64,000 bases of DNA from Treponema sp. (lineage in GTDB: Bacteria; Spirochaetota; Spirochaetia; Treponematales; Treponemataceae), in NCBI GenBank assembly GCA_022510905.1, contig JAFLSN010000005.1, positions 48,485-112,484 on the forward strand. Reading direction: 5' to 3'. Shown in pieces: positions 1 to 10,292 of the stretch. A program made the translations under genes and the position numbers. Under the pieces are notes generated by a model. That model saw only the letters and a list, made by a program, of their open reading frames with translations. It did no database searches and was not told where the DNA came from. Numbering within the stretch: position 1 is the stretch's first letter; each line of letters starts with the position of its first letter.

Positions 1-2
1 CA

Positions 3-1055
3 CTTTCAGATGCCAGTCTGTTTTCCGCATCGTGCGCCACAAATGAAAATCGCAACGGAATTCCAAAAGGAGCCGTCAACATACAAGGAGTGCTGTTTTC
101 ACCGAGCGATAGCACAAATGATTATAGCACAGTTTTTGAACAACCCGCATTGATTCGGGCACTGCAAATTGCCGCCGCAGGAGGACACAATCTGCTTGCA
201 TATGGTCCACCCGGCTGCGGAAAAACATTGGCGCTCCAACGTTTTTCTTCGTTACTGCCACTGCTTTCTGCCGAAACTGCCCAACCGGTTACAAGAATTT
301 ATTCTATTGCTGGCAGACTTCCACCAGGAGCCTCCATGGTGCGTATACCTCCGTTTCGACAGCCACATCAAACGGCAAGCATCGAAGGCATGTGCGGTGG
401 CGGCCCACACTGTGTTCCTGGCGAAATTTCACTTGCCCATAACGGTGTGCTGTTTTTGGATGAAGCAGCAGAATTCAAAACCTCGGTGCTCCAGATGCTT
501 AGAGTTCCATTGGAAAGTGGCATGATTACTTTAAGCCGCGCAGGACGTTCCACTACATTTCCAGCACGGTTCCAACTGCTCATGGCAACCAATCCATGCC
601 CGTGCGGTTTTTATGGATCCAACCACCGGCTGTGTCTTTGTTCGGCCCACAGCATCGAACAATACTGGAAAAAATTCTCTGGGCCGTTACTCGACCGCAT
701 TGACATACGTATACCGGTTGAACAGGCAAAAGAAACATCACCACACGGCTGGAACATGAAAGATTTGCAGATACCTATAGCACATGCCGTAACCATACAG
801 CACAAACGGCAAAAAAAGCGAAACGCACACCTTGGCCCAGCAGAAATTTCCACTTGGTGTTCCTGCACAGATAACGCAGACGCTTTGCTCCGCGCCGCAG
901 AAAGTACATACCATTTTTCATCACGAGCGGTAGCAAGCTGTCTCAAACTGGCACGAACCATTGCGGATATGGCACAAAAAGAAACCATAAATTCAACCTG
1001 CATGGAAGAAGCGATTTCGTATCGTAAAAACGAAGGAGGGCTTTCATTAGAATGA
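3..1055 (+). CDS. comM: ComM/YifB-family AAA+ ATPase, 5' end outside window
   Basis: The frame is open to the left edge, so the gene begins before the window and only the AAA+ core and C-terminal domain are visible. The visible part shows an [19 protein letters not shown]alker A segment, a Walker B-like region ([11 protein letters not shown]), the ATNPCPCGF motif and [11 protein letters not shown], all typical of the Mg-chelatase-like ComM family. Family members act in the cytoplasm as hexameric helicases that extend branch migration during natural transformation. The N-terminal Lon-like domain would lie upstream. A GTG at 90 is in frame but lies inside the conserved region, so it is not the start. 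The family call is firm; whether this organism is transformable cannot be judged. Confidence 0.88.
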   Translation, partial: LSDASLFSASCATNENRNGIPKGAVNIQGVLFSPSDSTNDYSTVFEQPALIRALQIAAAGGHNLLAYGPPGCGKTLALQRFSSLLPLLSAETAQPVTRIYSIAGRLPPGASMVRIPPFRQPHQTASIEGMCGGGPHCVPGEISLAHNGVLFLDEAAEFKTSVLQMLRVPLESGMITLSRAGRSTTFPARFQLLMATNPCPCGFYGSNHRLCLCSAHSIEQYWKKFSGPLLDRIDIRIPVEQAKETSPHGWNMKDLQIPIAHAVTIQHKRQKKRNAHLGPAEISTWCSCTDNADALLRAAESTYHFSSRAVASCLKLARTIADMAQKETINSTCMEEAISYRKNEGGLSLE

Positions 1056-1115
1056 TAACGCCGCAAGTCAATTCACTTAAAAATAAAAAGCCCGATGCAA
1101 TATACATCAGGCGGT

Positions 1116-1198
1116 TACCGGCTCTGAGACTTGAACTCAGACGCTTTTGAGGGCAAAGGATTTTGAGTCCTTCGTGTCTACCATTCCACCAAGCCGGC
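1116..1198 (-). tRNA. tRNA-Leu (anticodon CAA)
   Basis: Read on the minus strand the sequence starts GCCGGCTTGGTGG and ends AGAGCCGGTA. The seven-base acceptor stem closes with a G1-U72 pair, the T arm is CTGAG/CTCAG around TTCAAGT, and the anticodon stem AAGGA/TCCTT holds the loop CTCAAAA, giving anticodon CAA. The long variable arm fits a class II leucine tRNA. CCA is not encoded. A candidate promoter (TTAATG, 17 nt, CATACT) lies just upstream on the minus strand. Confidence 0.93.
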
Positions 1199-1384
1199 AG
1201 AAATACAAGTATGCGTCTGAAACACAAACGCATTAATCAATATCAGTATATCAAAAATCACGGTTCTGTGCAAGGGGGAGGCAACGGAGTGGATTTTATT
1301 TTAAAGCAATTCCACCTGTAGACATGGCATTGTTTTTTTTGCGGCCATCCATGCACGAAGGCTTTTTATGCGGAGGATGATTTT

Positions 1385-3364
1385 ATGGACAAAATAAGCT
1401 ATACTTGGCTTAGAGGTGCCTTTCAATGCATTGCAGAAAACACTGCGCTTTTGGTAACTGACAGCACAGAAGACAACCTGCCGATTGAAACCAGCATAGC
1501 CGAATTTAAAGGAGTTTTAAAATCCATGCCGGAAACCAATCATGAACAAAAATCACCAGAAACACTTTTAAAAACGGTGTTCGGTTATGAAAGCTTTCGC
1601 CCGCTGCAACGCGAAGTGATTTTAAATGTCTGCGCAGGGTGCGACACACTTGCGGTCATGCCAACAGGCGGTGGAAAATCACTGTGCTACCAAATTCCTG
1701 CCCTCATAAAAAACGGACTCACTGTGGTTGTGTCGCCGTTGATTGCGCTTATGCAAGACCAGGTAAGCCAACTTGAAGCGCTCGGCATTCCGGCCGTGCT
1801 TTTAAATTCCAGCCTCGCTTGGGAAAAATACAATGCCAACGCTGAAAAAATTCGCACCGGAAAAGCAAAGCTGTTATATGTTTCACCTGAAGGGCTGAAC
1901 AGCGGACGCATACAGGATTTGCTCCACAGTGAAGCAGTTTTTGTTGATTGCATTACCATCGACGAAGCCCATTGCATAAGCGAATGGGGCCCGGATTTTC
2001 GCCCAGATTATCTTGAAATCGCTGCAATTCGTGAACAGTTTCCTCGTGCAGTCTGTCTTGCGCTTACTGCCACTGCGACTGCACGTGTCCAACGAGACAT
2101 TATCAGCCATCTGCATCTGCAGAATCCAGCCGTGCTTGTCTCAACTTTCAATCGACCTAACATCTATCTTTCAGTGCAAAAAAAAGAAAATGCTTTTTTT
2201 CAGCTGTGTTCATTTTTATCAGAACACCAAAACCAAAGCGGCATTGTGTATTGTTTTTCGCGCCGCACAGTTGACGAGCTCACGGCACGACTAACCAAAA
2301 ACGGAATCAATGCGATAAACTATCACGCAGGATTAAGTGACATCGAACGAAGCAAACATCAAAATGATTTTATCCATGACCGCATAAATGTGATGGTGTG
2401 CACGCTGGCATTCGGCATGGGAATAAACAAACCCGATGTGCGCTTTGTTGTTCATTATGACATGCCAAAATCTGTTGAGCAATACTACCAGGAAATTGGA
2501 CGCGCCGGTCGAGATGGCCTTGATGCAACAGCACTGCTTTTGTACAGTCCGCAAGATATTCGGAAAATCCGATACTTTTTTGACGACAGCGCCGATTCAC
2601 AAAAAGCGGAGCGACTTTTGCAGGGCATAATATCCTATGCTGAATCCCGCACATGCCGCAGAAAGGTGCTCCTTTCGTATTTTGGCGACCGTGCTCCAGA
2701 AAACACAACTGGCACCTGCTGTGATTTATGCACCCGAGGGCCTATTCAAGAATCTGATGTAACGATTGTTTCGCAAAAACTGCTTTCTTGCATTTTGCGT
2801 ACAAACGAAACATACGGCATAAGCTATATCAGTGACATTCTGCTGGGAGCCAAAACAGAACGCATTCTTGAAAACGGACACAATCGTCTGAGCACATGGG
2901 GAATCGGAAAAGAACTAAGCAAACGAGACTGGCAGGAATTGTGCAAGTGCTTAATCGAGGCAGACTACGTTTTTAAATCCGAAGACCATTCTGTGCTTTT
3001 TGTAACTGAATATGGACGGCAGGCACTTTATGAACGGCGCACCATTTTTTTGCCAGTGCAGTTTCTGGCTCAAAAAAAATCGCACCCAGTTTTTGAAAAA
3101 CCCAAAAAGCCAATTGCCGCAATCGATCAAAGTGATGAATGTGCCATACGGATTGCACAAAGAATCCGCATCTGGCGCAGACACACTGCTGAAGAACTGA
3201 ATGTGCCACCCTATGTGATTTTTGGCGACAAAACACTTGCCGTTATCGCAACGAACAAGCCTAAAAATGAACAGGAATTATTACTTTGCCACGGAATTGG
3301 CCAAACAAAAGCCGAAAGATTCGGCACCGCGATATTGGGCATCGTCCGCGATGAAACTGAATAA
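1385..3364 (+). CDS. recQ: ATP-dependent DNA helicase RecQ
   Basis: This 659-residue protein is a 3'-5' DNA helicase of recombination and replication-fork repair. The Walker A motif MPTGGGKS is at about residues 92-99 and DEAH at 193-196. Motif VI appears as YYQEIGRAGRDG. The RQC zinc site is visible as CRRKVLLSYFGD followed by CCDLC, and an HRDC-like C-terminus starts around residue 590. A GGAGG lies 8 nt before the ATG at 1385, which supports this start although it gives about 60 residues ahead of the usual RecQ beginning (LLKTVFGYESFRPLQ); that extension is unusual. It is monocistronic and convergent with ftsH. Confidence 0.95.
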   Translation: MDKISYTWLRGAFQCIAENTALLVTDSTEDNLPIETSIAEFKGVLKSMPETNHEQKSPETLLKTVFGYESFRPLQREVILNVCAGCDTLAVMPTGGGKSLCYQIPALIKNGLTVVVSPLIALMQDQVSQLEALGIPAVLLNSSLAWEKYNANAEKIRTGKAKLLYVSPEGLNSGRIQDLLHSEAVFVDCITIDEAHCISEWGPDFRPDYLEIAAIREQFPRAVCLALTATATARVQRDIISHLHLQNPAVLVSTFNRPNIYLSVQKKENAFFQLCSFLSEHQNQSGIVYCFSRRTVDELTARLTKNGINAINYHAGLSDIERSKHQNDFIHDRINVMVCTLAFGMGINKPDVRFVVHYDMPKSVEQYYQEIGRAGRDGLDATALLLYSPQDIRKIRYFFDDSADSQKAERLLQGIISYAESRTCRRKVLLSYFGDRAPENTTGTCCDLCTRGPIQESDVTIVSQKLLSCILRTNETYGISYISDILLGAKTERILENGHNRLSTWGIGKELSKRDWQELCKCLIEADYVFKSEDHSVLFVTEYGRQALYERRTIFLPVQFLAQKKSHPVFEKPKKPIAAIDQSDECAIRIAQRIRIWRRHTAEELNVPPYVIFGDKTLAVIATNKPKNEQELLLCHGIGQTKAERFGTAILGIVRDETE

Positions 3365-3467
3365 TGCCGCACATAGCTCACTGCCGACAGACAGGTTGTA
3401 AAATAGCGGAGTCTGCCGAGCGCCAGTCAAGCACGTTGTTTTGCAGCATTTGCCTGCTTTCGGGATT

Positions 3468-5591
3468 TTATGGCTCAGCTTTTTCCTTGGAAATGACGGC
3501 ATCATCGGGCGCTGCTTTGGAGGTGTTGGTTTCAGTATTGTTTCCGTTGTTTTCATTTTGCATACCCACAGCATTCGATTCAGCCTTTTCTGTTTGGACT
3601 CCAGTTTTGGCTGCCAGCTCCGCACAGTGATTTTCGGCCTTGACGATCTCTTCGAATTCTTTGCCGTCCATGGTTTCTTTTTCAAGAAGACGCTCGCTTA
3701 TATAGTTCAGCAATTCACGGTGCCCTTGCAACAGTGAAAGCACATGTGTGTAGCGCTCATCCATGATGCGGGCAATTTCTTCATCGATATACTTCTGCGT
3801 GTCTTCAGAAAATTCACGCACGAGTTCCGGTTCCTGCGGACCACCATAACCGCGCCCACCTTTTCCTAGTGTAACGTTCTTAAACCGCTCGCTCATACCA
3901 TAATCGGTAATCATGCTTTTGATTATAGCAGTGGCACGACTTATGTCATTTGCGGCTCCTGTTGAAATTTCACCGAACACCACTTGTTCCGCAGCGCGCC
4001 CGCCCAAAAGAACATCGATTTCGTTAATCAAATCCTTCCGCGTCTGGAGCGTCTTTTCTTCTTCTTCGCGGTATTGGGTAAAGCCGCCAATGCCATGAGA
4101 ACGTGGCACTACCGTGATCTTGTTCACTGGTGGATAATCAGGCGTAAACGCCCCCACCAGTGCATGGCCACTTTCGTGATACGCAACGACCTTGCGTTCT
4201 TTTTCGTTTTCGCGGCGGGTCTTTTTTTTCAGGCCGATACTCACTTTATCGATGGCTTCGTTAAAATCTTCCATGGTCACTTTGGAATGGCCGTTGCGCA
4301 CTGCGAGCAATGCGGCTTCGTTCACCATGTTGGCCAAGTCAGCTCCAGCAAAACCTGTGGTGCCATGGGCAAGGCTGTCAAAATCCACATCGTTTTCAAG
4401 TTTTACATTTTTTGCATGGATTCTCAGAATGGCTTCGCGACCTTTGACATCGGGGCGCTCTACCGGCACCTGTCGGTCAAAACGGCCAGGACGAAGCAGC
4501 GCTGGGTCAAGTATATCGGCACGGTTTGTTGCCGCAAGAATGATGAGTCCTTTTTCATTGTCAAAACCATCCATTTCAACAAGCAGCTGGTTCAAGGTTT
4601 GTTCACGCTCGTCATTGCCGCCGAGGTTGTTTACGCGGCTTTTTCCGATGGCATCCAATTCATCGATAAAAATAATGCATGGCGCTTTTTCGCGGGCAGA
4701 TTTGAACAGATCCCGCACACGGCTTGCACCGACACCAACAAACATTTCCACAAAATCTGAGCCGCTGATTCTAAAGAATGGAACACCAGCCTCACCAGCA
4801 ACTGCACGGGCAAGCAGGGTTTTTCCTGTACCTGGAGGTCCAACAAGAAGCACGCCTTTTGGAATTTTTCCACCGATGTCAGTATATTTTTTTGGTTGCT
4901 TTAAAAAGTCAACAACTTCAACCAGCTCTTCTTTTGCTTCGTCAACACCAGCCACATCGCTGAACCTGGTTTTGACTTTGCCTTCGTCAACCGCTTTGCT
5001 CCGTGATCCACCTGCGCCAAAAAAACTTCCCATGCCGCTCATGCCACCACCAAATTTTCGGAGCAACAAAAAGTACATAAGAAAAATGAATGCAATAGGA
5101 ACGATGAAATTCAGCAGCATTTGCAGAAGATAATTGTTCTGTTTGGTAACAAATTTATACGAAACTCCTTTTTCGTTGAGCCATTCAGTAAAACCTGGAT
5201 ACCACACTCCCACCGTGCGGTAAATATTTTCTCCCGAGGATTCAGAACGCAAAAAGTTAAGCGATGTTCCCCTGGAAGCGCTTGACGAAGCGCCAGGACC
5301 ATATCCGATAAAATAGGTATCGCCCATTTCAAGCCGTACAATGCGCCCGTCTTCAATCATGGTGCGGAATTCAGAAAAATCAACCAGATTTTCTGGCCGC
5401 GACGAAAACATGATATTGAGCAGTGCCAAAACGCCAAACGTAATAATCAATATGCTCCAAAACGGCAGATGCTTGGGACTTTGCGGACCTTTCTTTTTAT
5501 CGTTGTCATCAGGTTCCACCGAAAGCTTGAAGAAGTTATATGGGTCATCGTTGTTTTTGTCTTTTTTGCGGTTGTCGTTTGTATCGCTCAT
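3468..5591 (-). CDS. ftsH: ATP-dependent zinc metalloprotease FtsH
   Basis: This is a membrane-anchored AAA+ protease for quality control of membrane and short-lived cytoplasmic proteins. Residues 43-62 and 155-177 are two transmembrane segments around an extracytoplasmic loop. Walker A GPPGTGKT is at 251-258, Walker B IIFIDE near 306-311, and the zinc-binding HESGH at 472-476. At 707 residues it is somewhat longer than usual because of a hydrophilic, Asp/Lys-rich N-terminus of about 40 residues and a low-complexity Asn/Glu-rich tail after residue 655. GAGG lies 5 nt before the ATG. It follows murD in the same direction after a 124-bp gap. Confidence 0.97.
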   Translation of the reverse strand: MSDTNDNRKKDKNNDDPYNFFKLSVEPDDNDKKKGPQSPKHLPFWSILIITFGVLALLNIMFSSRPENLVDFSEFRTMIEDGRIVRLEMGDTYFIGYGPGASSSASRGTSLNFLRSESSGENIYRTVGVWYPGFTEWLNEKGVSYKFVTKQNNYLLQMLLNFIVPIAFIFLMYFLLLRKFGGGMSGMGSFFGAGGSRSKAVDEGKVKTRFSDVAGVDEAKEELVEVVDFLKQPKKYTDIGGKIPKGVLLVGPPGTGKTLLARAVAGEAGVPFFRISGSDFVEMFVGVGASRVRDLFKSAREKAPCIIFIDELDAIGKSRVNNLGGNDEREQTLNQLLVEMDGFDNEKGLIILAATNRADILDPALLRPGRFDRQVPVERPDVKGREAILRIHAKNVKLENDVDFDSLAHGTTGFAGADLANMVNEAALLAVRNGHSKVTMEDFNEAIDKVSIGLKKKTRRENEKERKVVAYHESGHALVGAFTPDYPPVNKITVVPRSHGIGGFTQYREEEEKTLQTRKDLINEIDVLLGGRAAEQVVFGEISTGAANDISRATAIIKSMITDYGMSERFKNVTLGKGGRGYGGPQEPELVREFSEDTQKYIDEEIARIMDERYTHVLSLLQGHRELLNYISERLLEKETMDGKEFEEIVKAENHCAELAAKTGVQTEKAESNAVGMQNENNGNNTETNTSKAAPDDAVISKEKAEP

Positions 5592-5715
5592 GAATACCTC
5601 GGTTCATATTAGGCACTTTGTAAAAGCCCTTCGTTTACAATATAAGCAAATTTGCACTCCGTGTCGATAGTCATAACGGCGCAATTTAAAAACCGATACG
5701 GCCATAAGCTACCAG

Positions 5716-7311
5716 CTATGCGTGCGGTTCAGCTTCTTTAGAAAACAAATTTTGCACTATTTGTTTGAATTGTGTGCCACGGTCAAATTCGTTGGTGAAC
5801 ATGCCAAATGATGTGGCACCTGGTGAAAGCACCACAACTTCGGTTTTTTGCAAATGCGGAAGGCTAATCAAGTCGTGCCAGAGTTCCTGCAACAGGCTGA
5901 AAAGCGAATCGAACGGACCGTGACACAGCGTGTGCCGTTCCGCAAGAAGCGCCAGAAGTTTATCTGTGCCAGACCCAGCAAGCAGATAGGTTGCAAGCGG
6001 ATGACGCATGGTACAAGTTTCTGGAACACTGTTAGAATCTTTATCATCTAACACATGTACGAGCGGCAAAAAATCAAGCTGCTTGTCGGTGCCACCGCAC
6101 ACAAGTACCACAGGTTTTTCAAATGCCTGAACTGCGGCAGCGGCAGCCTCTGGCACAGTGGCGCAACTGTCATTAAAAAAGGCGACAGTTTTTCCAGTGG
6201 CAGGATTCTTCCAATCATAAAAATGCTCCAGGCGATGTGGAATCCCTTGCCAAGTTCCCATAATCTGTTCGCAATGTTTAGGTTCAACCCGCATAATGCA
6301 AAGCACCAGCGCCGCATTCAGAACATTGATCCGATTATGCGTCCCCGGCACTTTGAGCGCTCCCATGATGCGTTCTGTTTTTTGCGGAAACAAAGGAAGT
6401 CGTGCCCGGCCCTGAATCTCGTTATCCACAAGCACTTGAAATGCCCCGCACTGGCCTGAGGCAAGCTCGCCGGCGCTGTACCGAAATACGGTGGCTTTTG
6501 TTTCAGAGGCAAACTCATCGCCCCAGCAGGAGCAACCCGGCCTGGGAGAAGGACAATCCACAAGGTAGTCGTCTGGATCCGCGTCAAGGATTGTGATGCA
6601 GTCTGAGGTCTGGTCGGCGTAGATAAGTTTTTTATCCGCAATGTATGGAGCCATGCCGCCATACCAGTTCTGGTGGTCTTTGACGATTTTGGTAATAAGT
6701 GAAATGGCAGGTTTGAGTAAACCTCGGCCGCGCAAATCCGCCAGCTGCCAGCTTGAAAGTTCCAGCACAACGGGCGTTGTTTCGTTTGTTTGTTCCAAAA
6801 ATGTAAGCGGGCTCACCGTGATGTTGCCACCCAAAAAGGCCGTGAATCCAGCTTTGCACAATCCATAGTGAATGGCGCTTACAGTAGTTGATTTTCCTTT
6901 GCTACCAGTAACTGCAATTATCGGCGCTTTTGTGAACGCAAGGAAGATGCTTATGTCAGTTTCGATTGCATGAGCTGCCGCCAAAAAACGATTGCCTTCA
7001 AATTTGACACCCGGGTTTTTTATTACGCAATTGGCACCAGAAAAGTCTTCCAGCCGATGCTCGCCCAACACATATCTAAGGCGTGAATGGTCAAGTGAAG
7101 AATCAGCTTTTAGAGCGGTGATTGTTGGCATAAGCTGCTCGGCGTTTTTCATGTCGGTAACGGTTACATATGCACCATGCCGCAAAAAAAATCTCACACA
7201 GGCTTCGCCACCACCATTCAGTCCCAAGCCCATCACGGTTACGCGCTTTCCGGCAATTTCATCCAGCGAAGAGAATGCACAACCTTTTGGATACACATGC
7301 GCGGCTTCCAT
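5716..7311 (-). CDS. murD: UDP-N-acetylmuramoylalanine--D-glutamate ligase MurD
   Basis: MurD adds D-Glu to UDP-MurNAc-L-Ala in the cytoplasm. The ATP-binding motif of Mur ligases is clear (AVTGSKGKSTT), as are the N-terminal GLGLNGGGEACVRFF nucleotide-fold region and a late VLSPGATSFGMFTNEFDRG segment typical of the MurD C-terminus. At 531 residues it is longer than the usual 440-470, with extra sequence in the central and C-terminal domains, for example around residues 430-470. It is the last gene of a murE-ddl-murD run and starts 14 bp after the ddl stop. A GAGAGG stands only a few bases from the chosen ATG. Confidence 0.93.
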   Translation of the reverse strand: MEAAHVYPKGCAFSSLDEIAGKRVTVMGLGLNGGGEACVRFFLRHGAYVTVTDMKNAEQLMPTITALKADSSLDHSRLRYVLGEHRLEDFSGANCVIKNPGVKFEGNRFLAAAHAIETDISIFLAFTKAPIIAVTGSKGKSTTVSAIHYGLCKAGFTAFLGGNITVSPLTFLEQTNETTPVVLELSSWQLADLRGRGLLKPAISLITKIVKDHQNWYGGMAPYIADKKLIYADQTSDCITILDADPDDYLVDCPSPRPGCSCWGDEFASETKATVFRYSAGELASGQCGAFQVLVDNEIQGRARLPLFPQKTERIMGALKVPGTHNRINVLNAALVLCIMRVEPKHCEQIMGTWQGIPHRLEHFYDWKNPATGKTVAFFNDSCATVPEAAAAAVQAFEKPVVLVCGGTDKQLDFLPLVHVLDDKDSNSVPETCTMRHPLATYLLAGSGTDKLLALLAERHTLCHGPFDSLFSLLQELWHDLISLPHLQKTEVVVLSPGATSFGMFTNEFDRGTQFKQIVQNLFSKEAEPHA

Positions 7312-7325
7312 TCACCTCTCCAAAC

Positions 7326-8456
7326 CTAGCGTGTTGTGCGCAACTTTGTGCGGGTCAAAAATTGATAGCGAGCCTGAGTAAACAATGTTTCAAGCAACTT
7401 TGCAAAATTGAGTCCTTCCGATTCACACAGCTTGGGAAACATGCTGATGCTGGTAAAGCCAGGAATTGAATTCAGCTCGTTCAGATATATAAAACCATTG
7501 TCACGGTCGATAAAAAAATCAACGCGGGCCATACCCGAGGCATCCACTGCGACATACGCTTTCTGCGCCATGGTTCTGATTCGTTCCCGCTCGTATTTTT
7601 CAAGCTTGGCAGGAATGCATAGCTCGGCGCCGTCCGGGTCGTTGTATTTTGCGTCATAGTCATAAAAATCGTGGTTAGGAACAATTTCACCGGGCCCATA
7701 CACAACAGGAAGCGTTTCGGGATGGTCAGCGTCCGCTGTAACTGTGTTACCCATCACCGAACATTCAACTTCACGTGCGTTGATAGCTTTTTCTATCAGC
7801 ACTTTGTTGTCCCAAGTGAATGCATCGGTAAGCGCGAGAGAAAGCTCCTTTGCATTGGTGGCTTTTGCTGCACCGTCACTGGAGCCGGCACCACATGGTT
7901 TTACAAACAGCGGGAAATTCAAAGTGCCAATCGCTTCTTTTACTTTCTGGTCATAACGCTTGCTGTCATACACATCGGCGCGATTTATGCAGCGATAAGG
8001 AACAACAGGCAAGCCTGCATGTTCCCACAAGATTTTTGCGTATTCTTTGTCCATAGTGGCAGCTGAAGCAAACACACCGCAGCCGACATATGGAACCCGA
8101 GCCAGTTCCAACAGGCCCTGCACGGTTCCGTCTTCGCCATACGTGCCATGCAGCACAGGAAACACCACATCGGCCAAAATCACCTTGCCATCGGCCCAAA
8201 ACGCACCCGTGGGGCCACCGCCAGGAATCACATGCACGCGCCTGCTTGGAATAACGGCAGCCGCAAGCGATGCTACCGGATTTTTTCTAAGCGCGGTAAA
8301 GGTTGTTTCATCCTGCACGTACCAAGCTCCATCGCGGTCAATAAATACAAGTGTTACTTTGTGTTCAATAGAAACTTTGCGTGCAACAGCGGCACAAGAC
8401 AATACCGAAATTTCGTGCTCACCGGAACGGCCTCCGTACAATAAAACAATGTTCAT
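7326..8456 (-). CDS. ddl: D-alanine--D-alanine ligase
   Basis: Ddl makes the D-Ala-D-Ala dipeptide for the peptidoglycan stem. The N-terminal LYGGRSGEHEISVLS, the FPLFVKPCGAGSSDG ATP-grasp loop and the C-terminal YLNELNSIPGFTSISMFPKL motif, which carries the metal and phosphate ligands, are all present. The length (376) is normal. The start overlaps the murE stop by 4 bp, and the stop lies 14 bp before murD, so all three genes are probably translated from one mRNA. Confidence 0.96.
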   Translation of the reverse strand: MNIVLLYGGRSGEHEISVLSCAAVARKVSIEHKVTLVFIDRDGAWYVQDETTFTALRKNPVASLAAAVIPSRRVHVIPGGGPTGAFWADGKVILADVVFPVLHGTYGEDGTVQGLLELARVPYVGCGVFASAATMDKEYAKILWEHAGLPVVPYRCINRADVYDSKRYDQKVKEAIGTLNFPLFVKPCGAGSSDGAAKATNAKELSLALTDAFTWDNKVLIEKAINAREVECSVMGNTVTADADHPETLPVVYGPGEIVPNHDFYDYDAKYNDPDGAELCIPAKLEKYERERIRTMAQKAYVAVDASGMARVDFFIDRDNGFIYLNELNSIPGFTSISMFPKLCESEGLNFAKLLETLFTQARYQFLTRTKLRTTR

Positions 8457-10189
8457 GCTTCTTCCTCCTGAAATCCAATTTCTGCCAACGCTTTTTTTGC
8501 TTCCGCAATTTCGTCAAAGGGCATTGCTCGGTCTTTGTAAATGATTGAATTTTCGTGAGACTTTCCCAGCAAAAGCACAATGTCATTTGGACGAGCCAGA
8601 GAAAAAGCCGTCCGGATAGCGCTGGGACGGTCGGGAATGAGCAGCAAATCTGTTCCGTCAATTTTTCCTTTGGAACGGGCACCGGCCGTGTGGTCGCCTG
8701 CAATCTGTTCAAGAATGACCATGCGATCTTCTCCGCGCGGGTCTTCGTCAGTCAAAATCACGATGTCGCAAAACTGCGCGGCAATGGCTCCTTGCAGCGG
8801 ACGTTTTTTTTTGTCGCGTTCTCCCCCGGAACCAAACACGCAGAGCAACCGACCCGTGCATCGTTTTTTTAAAGGCGGAAAAATCGTCTCAAATGAAGAT
8901 GGCGTGTGTGCGTAATCAACAATCACTTCAAATGGCTGTCCGCAGTCAACTGCCGTCATGCGACCTTTTACAGGCACGAGCTGTTCTGTAAAAGTAACAA
9001 GTGTTTCAAGCGGAGTTCCAGTGGTTCCGTGCACGGCAAGCAGCGCGGCCATAATGTTATACGCATTGAATGCTCCAGGCAGCGGAGCCCTTACATGCAG
9101 CACAAGGTTTTTATTAGAAGAGGAATCGTGCGATTCAAATCTGTGAATGCTGAATGCAAGCCCAAGCTTCGTGGCTGCGATGTTCCGTGCGCACAGATAC
9201 GATACGTCTTCGGGAACAGGTGGCAGCGGCTTTGCATCAACTTCTTCCTGCGCCTGTTTTCCGGCTTTTCCTTCGGTGGTAAAACCGAACACTTTCTTTT
9301 TGGTGCATGAAACAAAAAATTCGGAAGCAGGGTCTTCAAGATTTATTACACCAAACGAAGGCACTTCCGTCTGAACGCCACCGATTATTTTGTTGTGGCT
9401 CCATTTGTCCAACGCACGGAACAAGTTCGCTTTATCGTTGCGGTACTGCTCAAGCGAGCCATGAAATTCAAGATGCTCCAACGTTACATTCATAAACACA
9501 GCACAGTCAAAATGAACATCACCAAGCCGGTTGGTGCGCGGTGAAAGTCCGTGGCTGGAAGATTCAACCACCGCATGGGTACATCCGTTTTGTACCATTT
9601 GATGTAATTCACGTTGAACTATGGTTGCTTCAGGCGTGGTCTGATGCTGTGGATTGTCTATAGCTTCACCACCCAGCGAATACTGTACGGTTGAAACAAA
9701 TCCGGCTTTGTGGCCGCACAACCTGAGAAGCTGCCATATGAATGCCACTGTTGAAGATTTTCCTTCGGTGCCAGTCACGCCGTATACAATCAGTTTTTCT
9801 GACGGATTATCATAGAATGCGGCAGAAAGCGGAGACATGGCAAAACGCGAGCTAGAAACATGCAAAAACACAACACTGTCAAGTGGACGAGCTTCCATGG
9901 CACGGGCAATGTCAGCCTGTTCCTGCAAAGTGAATGAATCTTGAAACACCACTGCGCTTGCCCCTGAAGCTATGGCGCTTGCAACAAACCGATTTCCGGT
10001 AGTATGGGTGCCGGGCAACGCAAAAAACAATGACTGCGGCTGAACATCACGGCTGTCAAACACAAGCGATGTAATAATGGCGGCGGCGGTAACTGCCAGA
10101 GGCTGTTCGGTTCCGTCAGCGGCAACAACTGTGTAGTCAAGTGAACCTTCAGGCAGCAACGACAACAAAGCGGCTAGCGTCTTTTTCAT
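8453..10189 (-). CDS. murE: UDP-N-acetylmuramyl-tripeptide synthetase MurE
   Basis: MurE adds the third, diamino residue to UDP-MurNAc-L-Ala-D-Glu. Visible motifs are YGVTGTEGKSSTVAF (P-loop), the TTPEATIVQRELHQM substrate-binding stretch and a C-terminal LTDEDPRGEDRM. The last takes the place of the DNPR box of DAP-adding enzymes and keeps the Arg; treponemal peptidoglycan is reported to contain ornithine, so specificity cannot be read from the motif alone. The protein is long (578 residues), with an insertion around residues 285-310. ATG 10189 is preferred over an in-frame GTG at 10198 because a TTGCAT-17-TACACT box ends 9 nt before it and no Shine-Dalgarno is present. Confidence 0.93.
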   Translation of the reverse strand: MKKTLAALLSLLPEGSLDYTVVAADGTEQPLAVTAAAIITSLVFDSRDVQPQSLFFALPGTHTTGNRFVASAIASGASAVVFQDSFTLQEQADIARAMEARPLDSVVFLHVSSSRFAMSPLSAAFYDNPSEKLIVYGVTGTEGKSSTVAFIWQLLRLCGHKAGFVSTVQYSLGGEAIDNPQHQTTPEATIVQRELHQMVQNGCTHAVVESSSHGLSPRTNRLGDVHFDCAVFMNVTLEHLEFHGSLEQYRNDKANLFRALDKWSHNKIIGGVQTEVPSFGVINLEDPASEFFVSCTKKKVFGFTTEGKAGKQAQEEVDAKPLPPVPEDVSYLCARNIAATKLGLAFSIHRFESHDSSSNKNLVLHVRAPLPGAFNAYNIMAALLAVHGTTGTPLETLVTFTEQLVPVKGRMTAVDCGQPFEVIVDYAHTPSSFETIFPPLKKRCTGRLLCVFGSGGERDKKKRPLQGAIAAQFCDIVILTDEDPRGEDRMVILEQIAGDHTAGARSKGKIDGTDLLLIPDRPSAIRTAFSLARPNDIVLLLGKSHENSIIYKDRAMPFDEIAEAKKALAEIGFQEEEA

Positions 10190-10198
10190 AGTATCCAC

Positions 10199-10227
10199 AG
10201 TGTACCCACAAATGCTGAATCATGCAA
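10199..10227 (-). promoter_or_regulatory. Promoter of murE-ddl-murD
   Basis: On the minus strand TTGCAT (10227-10222) is separated by 17 nt from TACACT (10204-10199). The murE ATG is 9 nt further on, so the predicted mRNA has almost no leader. Confidence 0.45.
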
Positions 10228-10279
10228 TGACCCCGGCATCGGCCCAAGAAAGCATATGGATTAAAACAGCTTTCTTGTG

Positions 10280-10285
10280 TATACT
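10280..10285 (+). promoter_or_regulatory. -10 box of the pseudouridine synthase gene
   Basis: TATACT stands 7 nt before the ATG at 10293, with no purine-rich ribosome site between them. No good -35 is visible. Confidence 0.4.
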
Positions 10286-10292
10286 CTCTGCT

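Noticed and set aside
4192..5133. Long open frame opposite ftsH
   Set aside because: It is antisense to strongly conserved ftsH codons, and its composition is that of a shadow frame.
10200..10292. N-terminal extension of the RluA-family protein
   Set aside because: It would overlap the murE promoter and the -10 box at 10280, and the extra residues have no family character.
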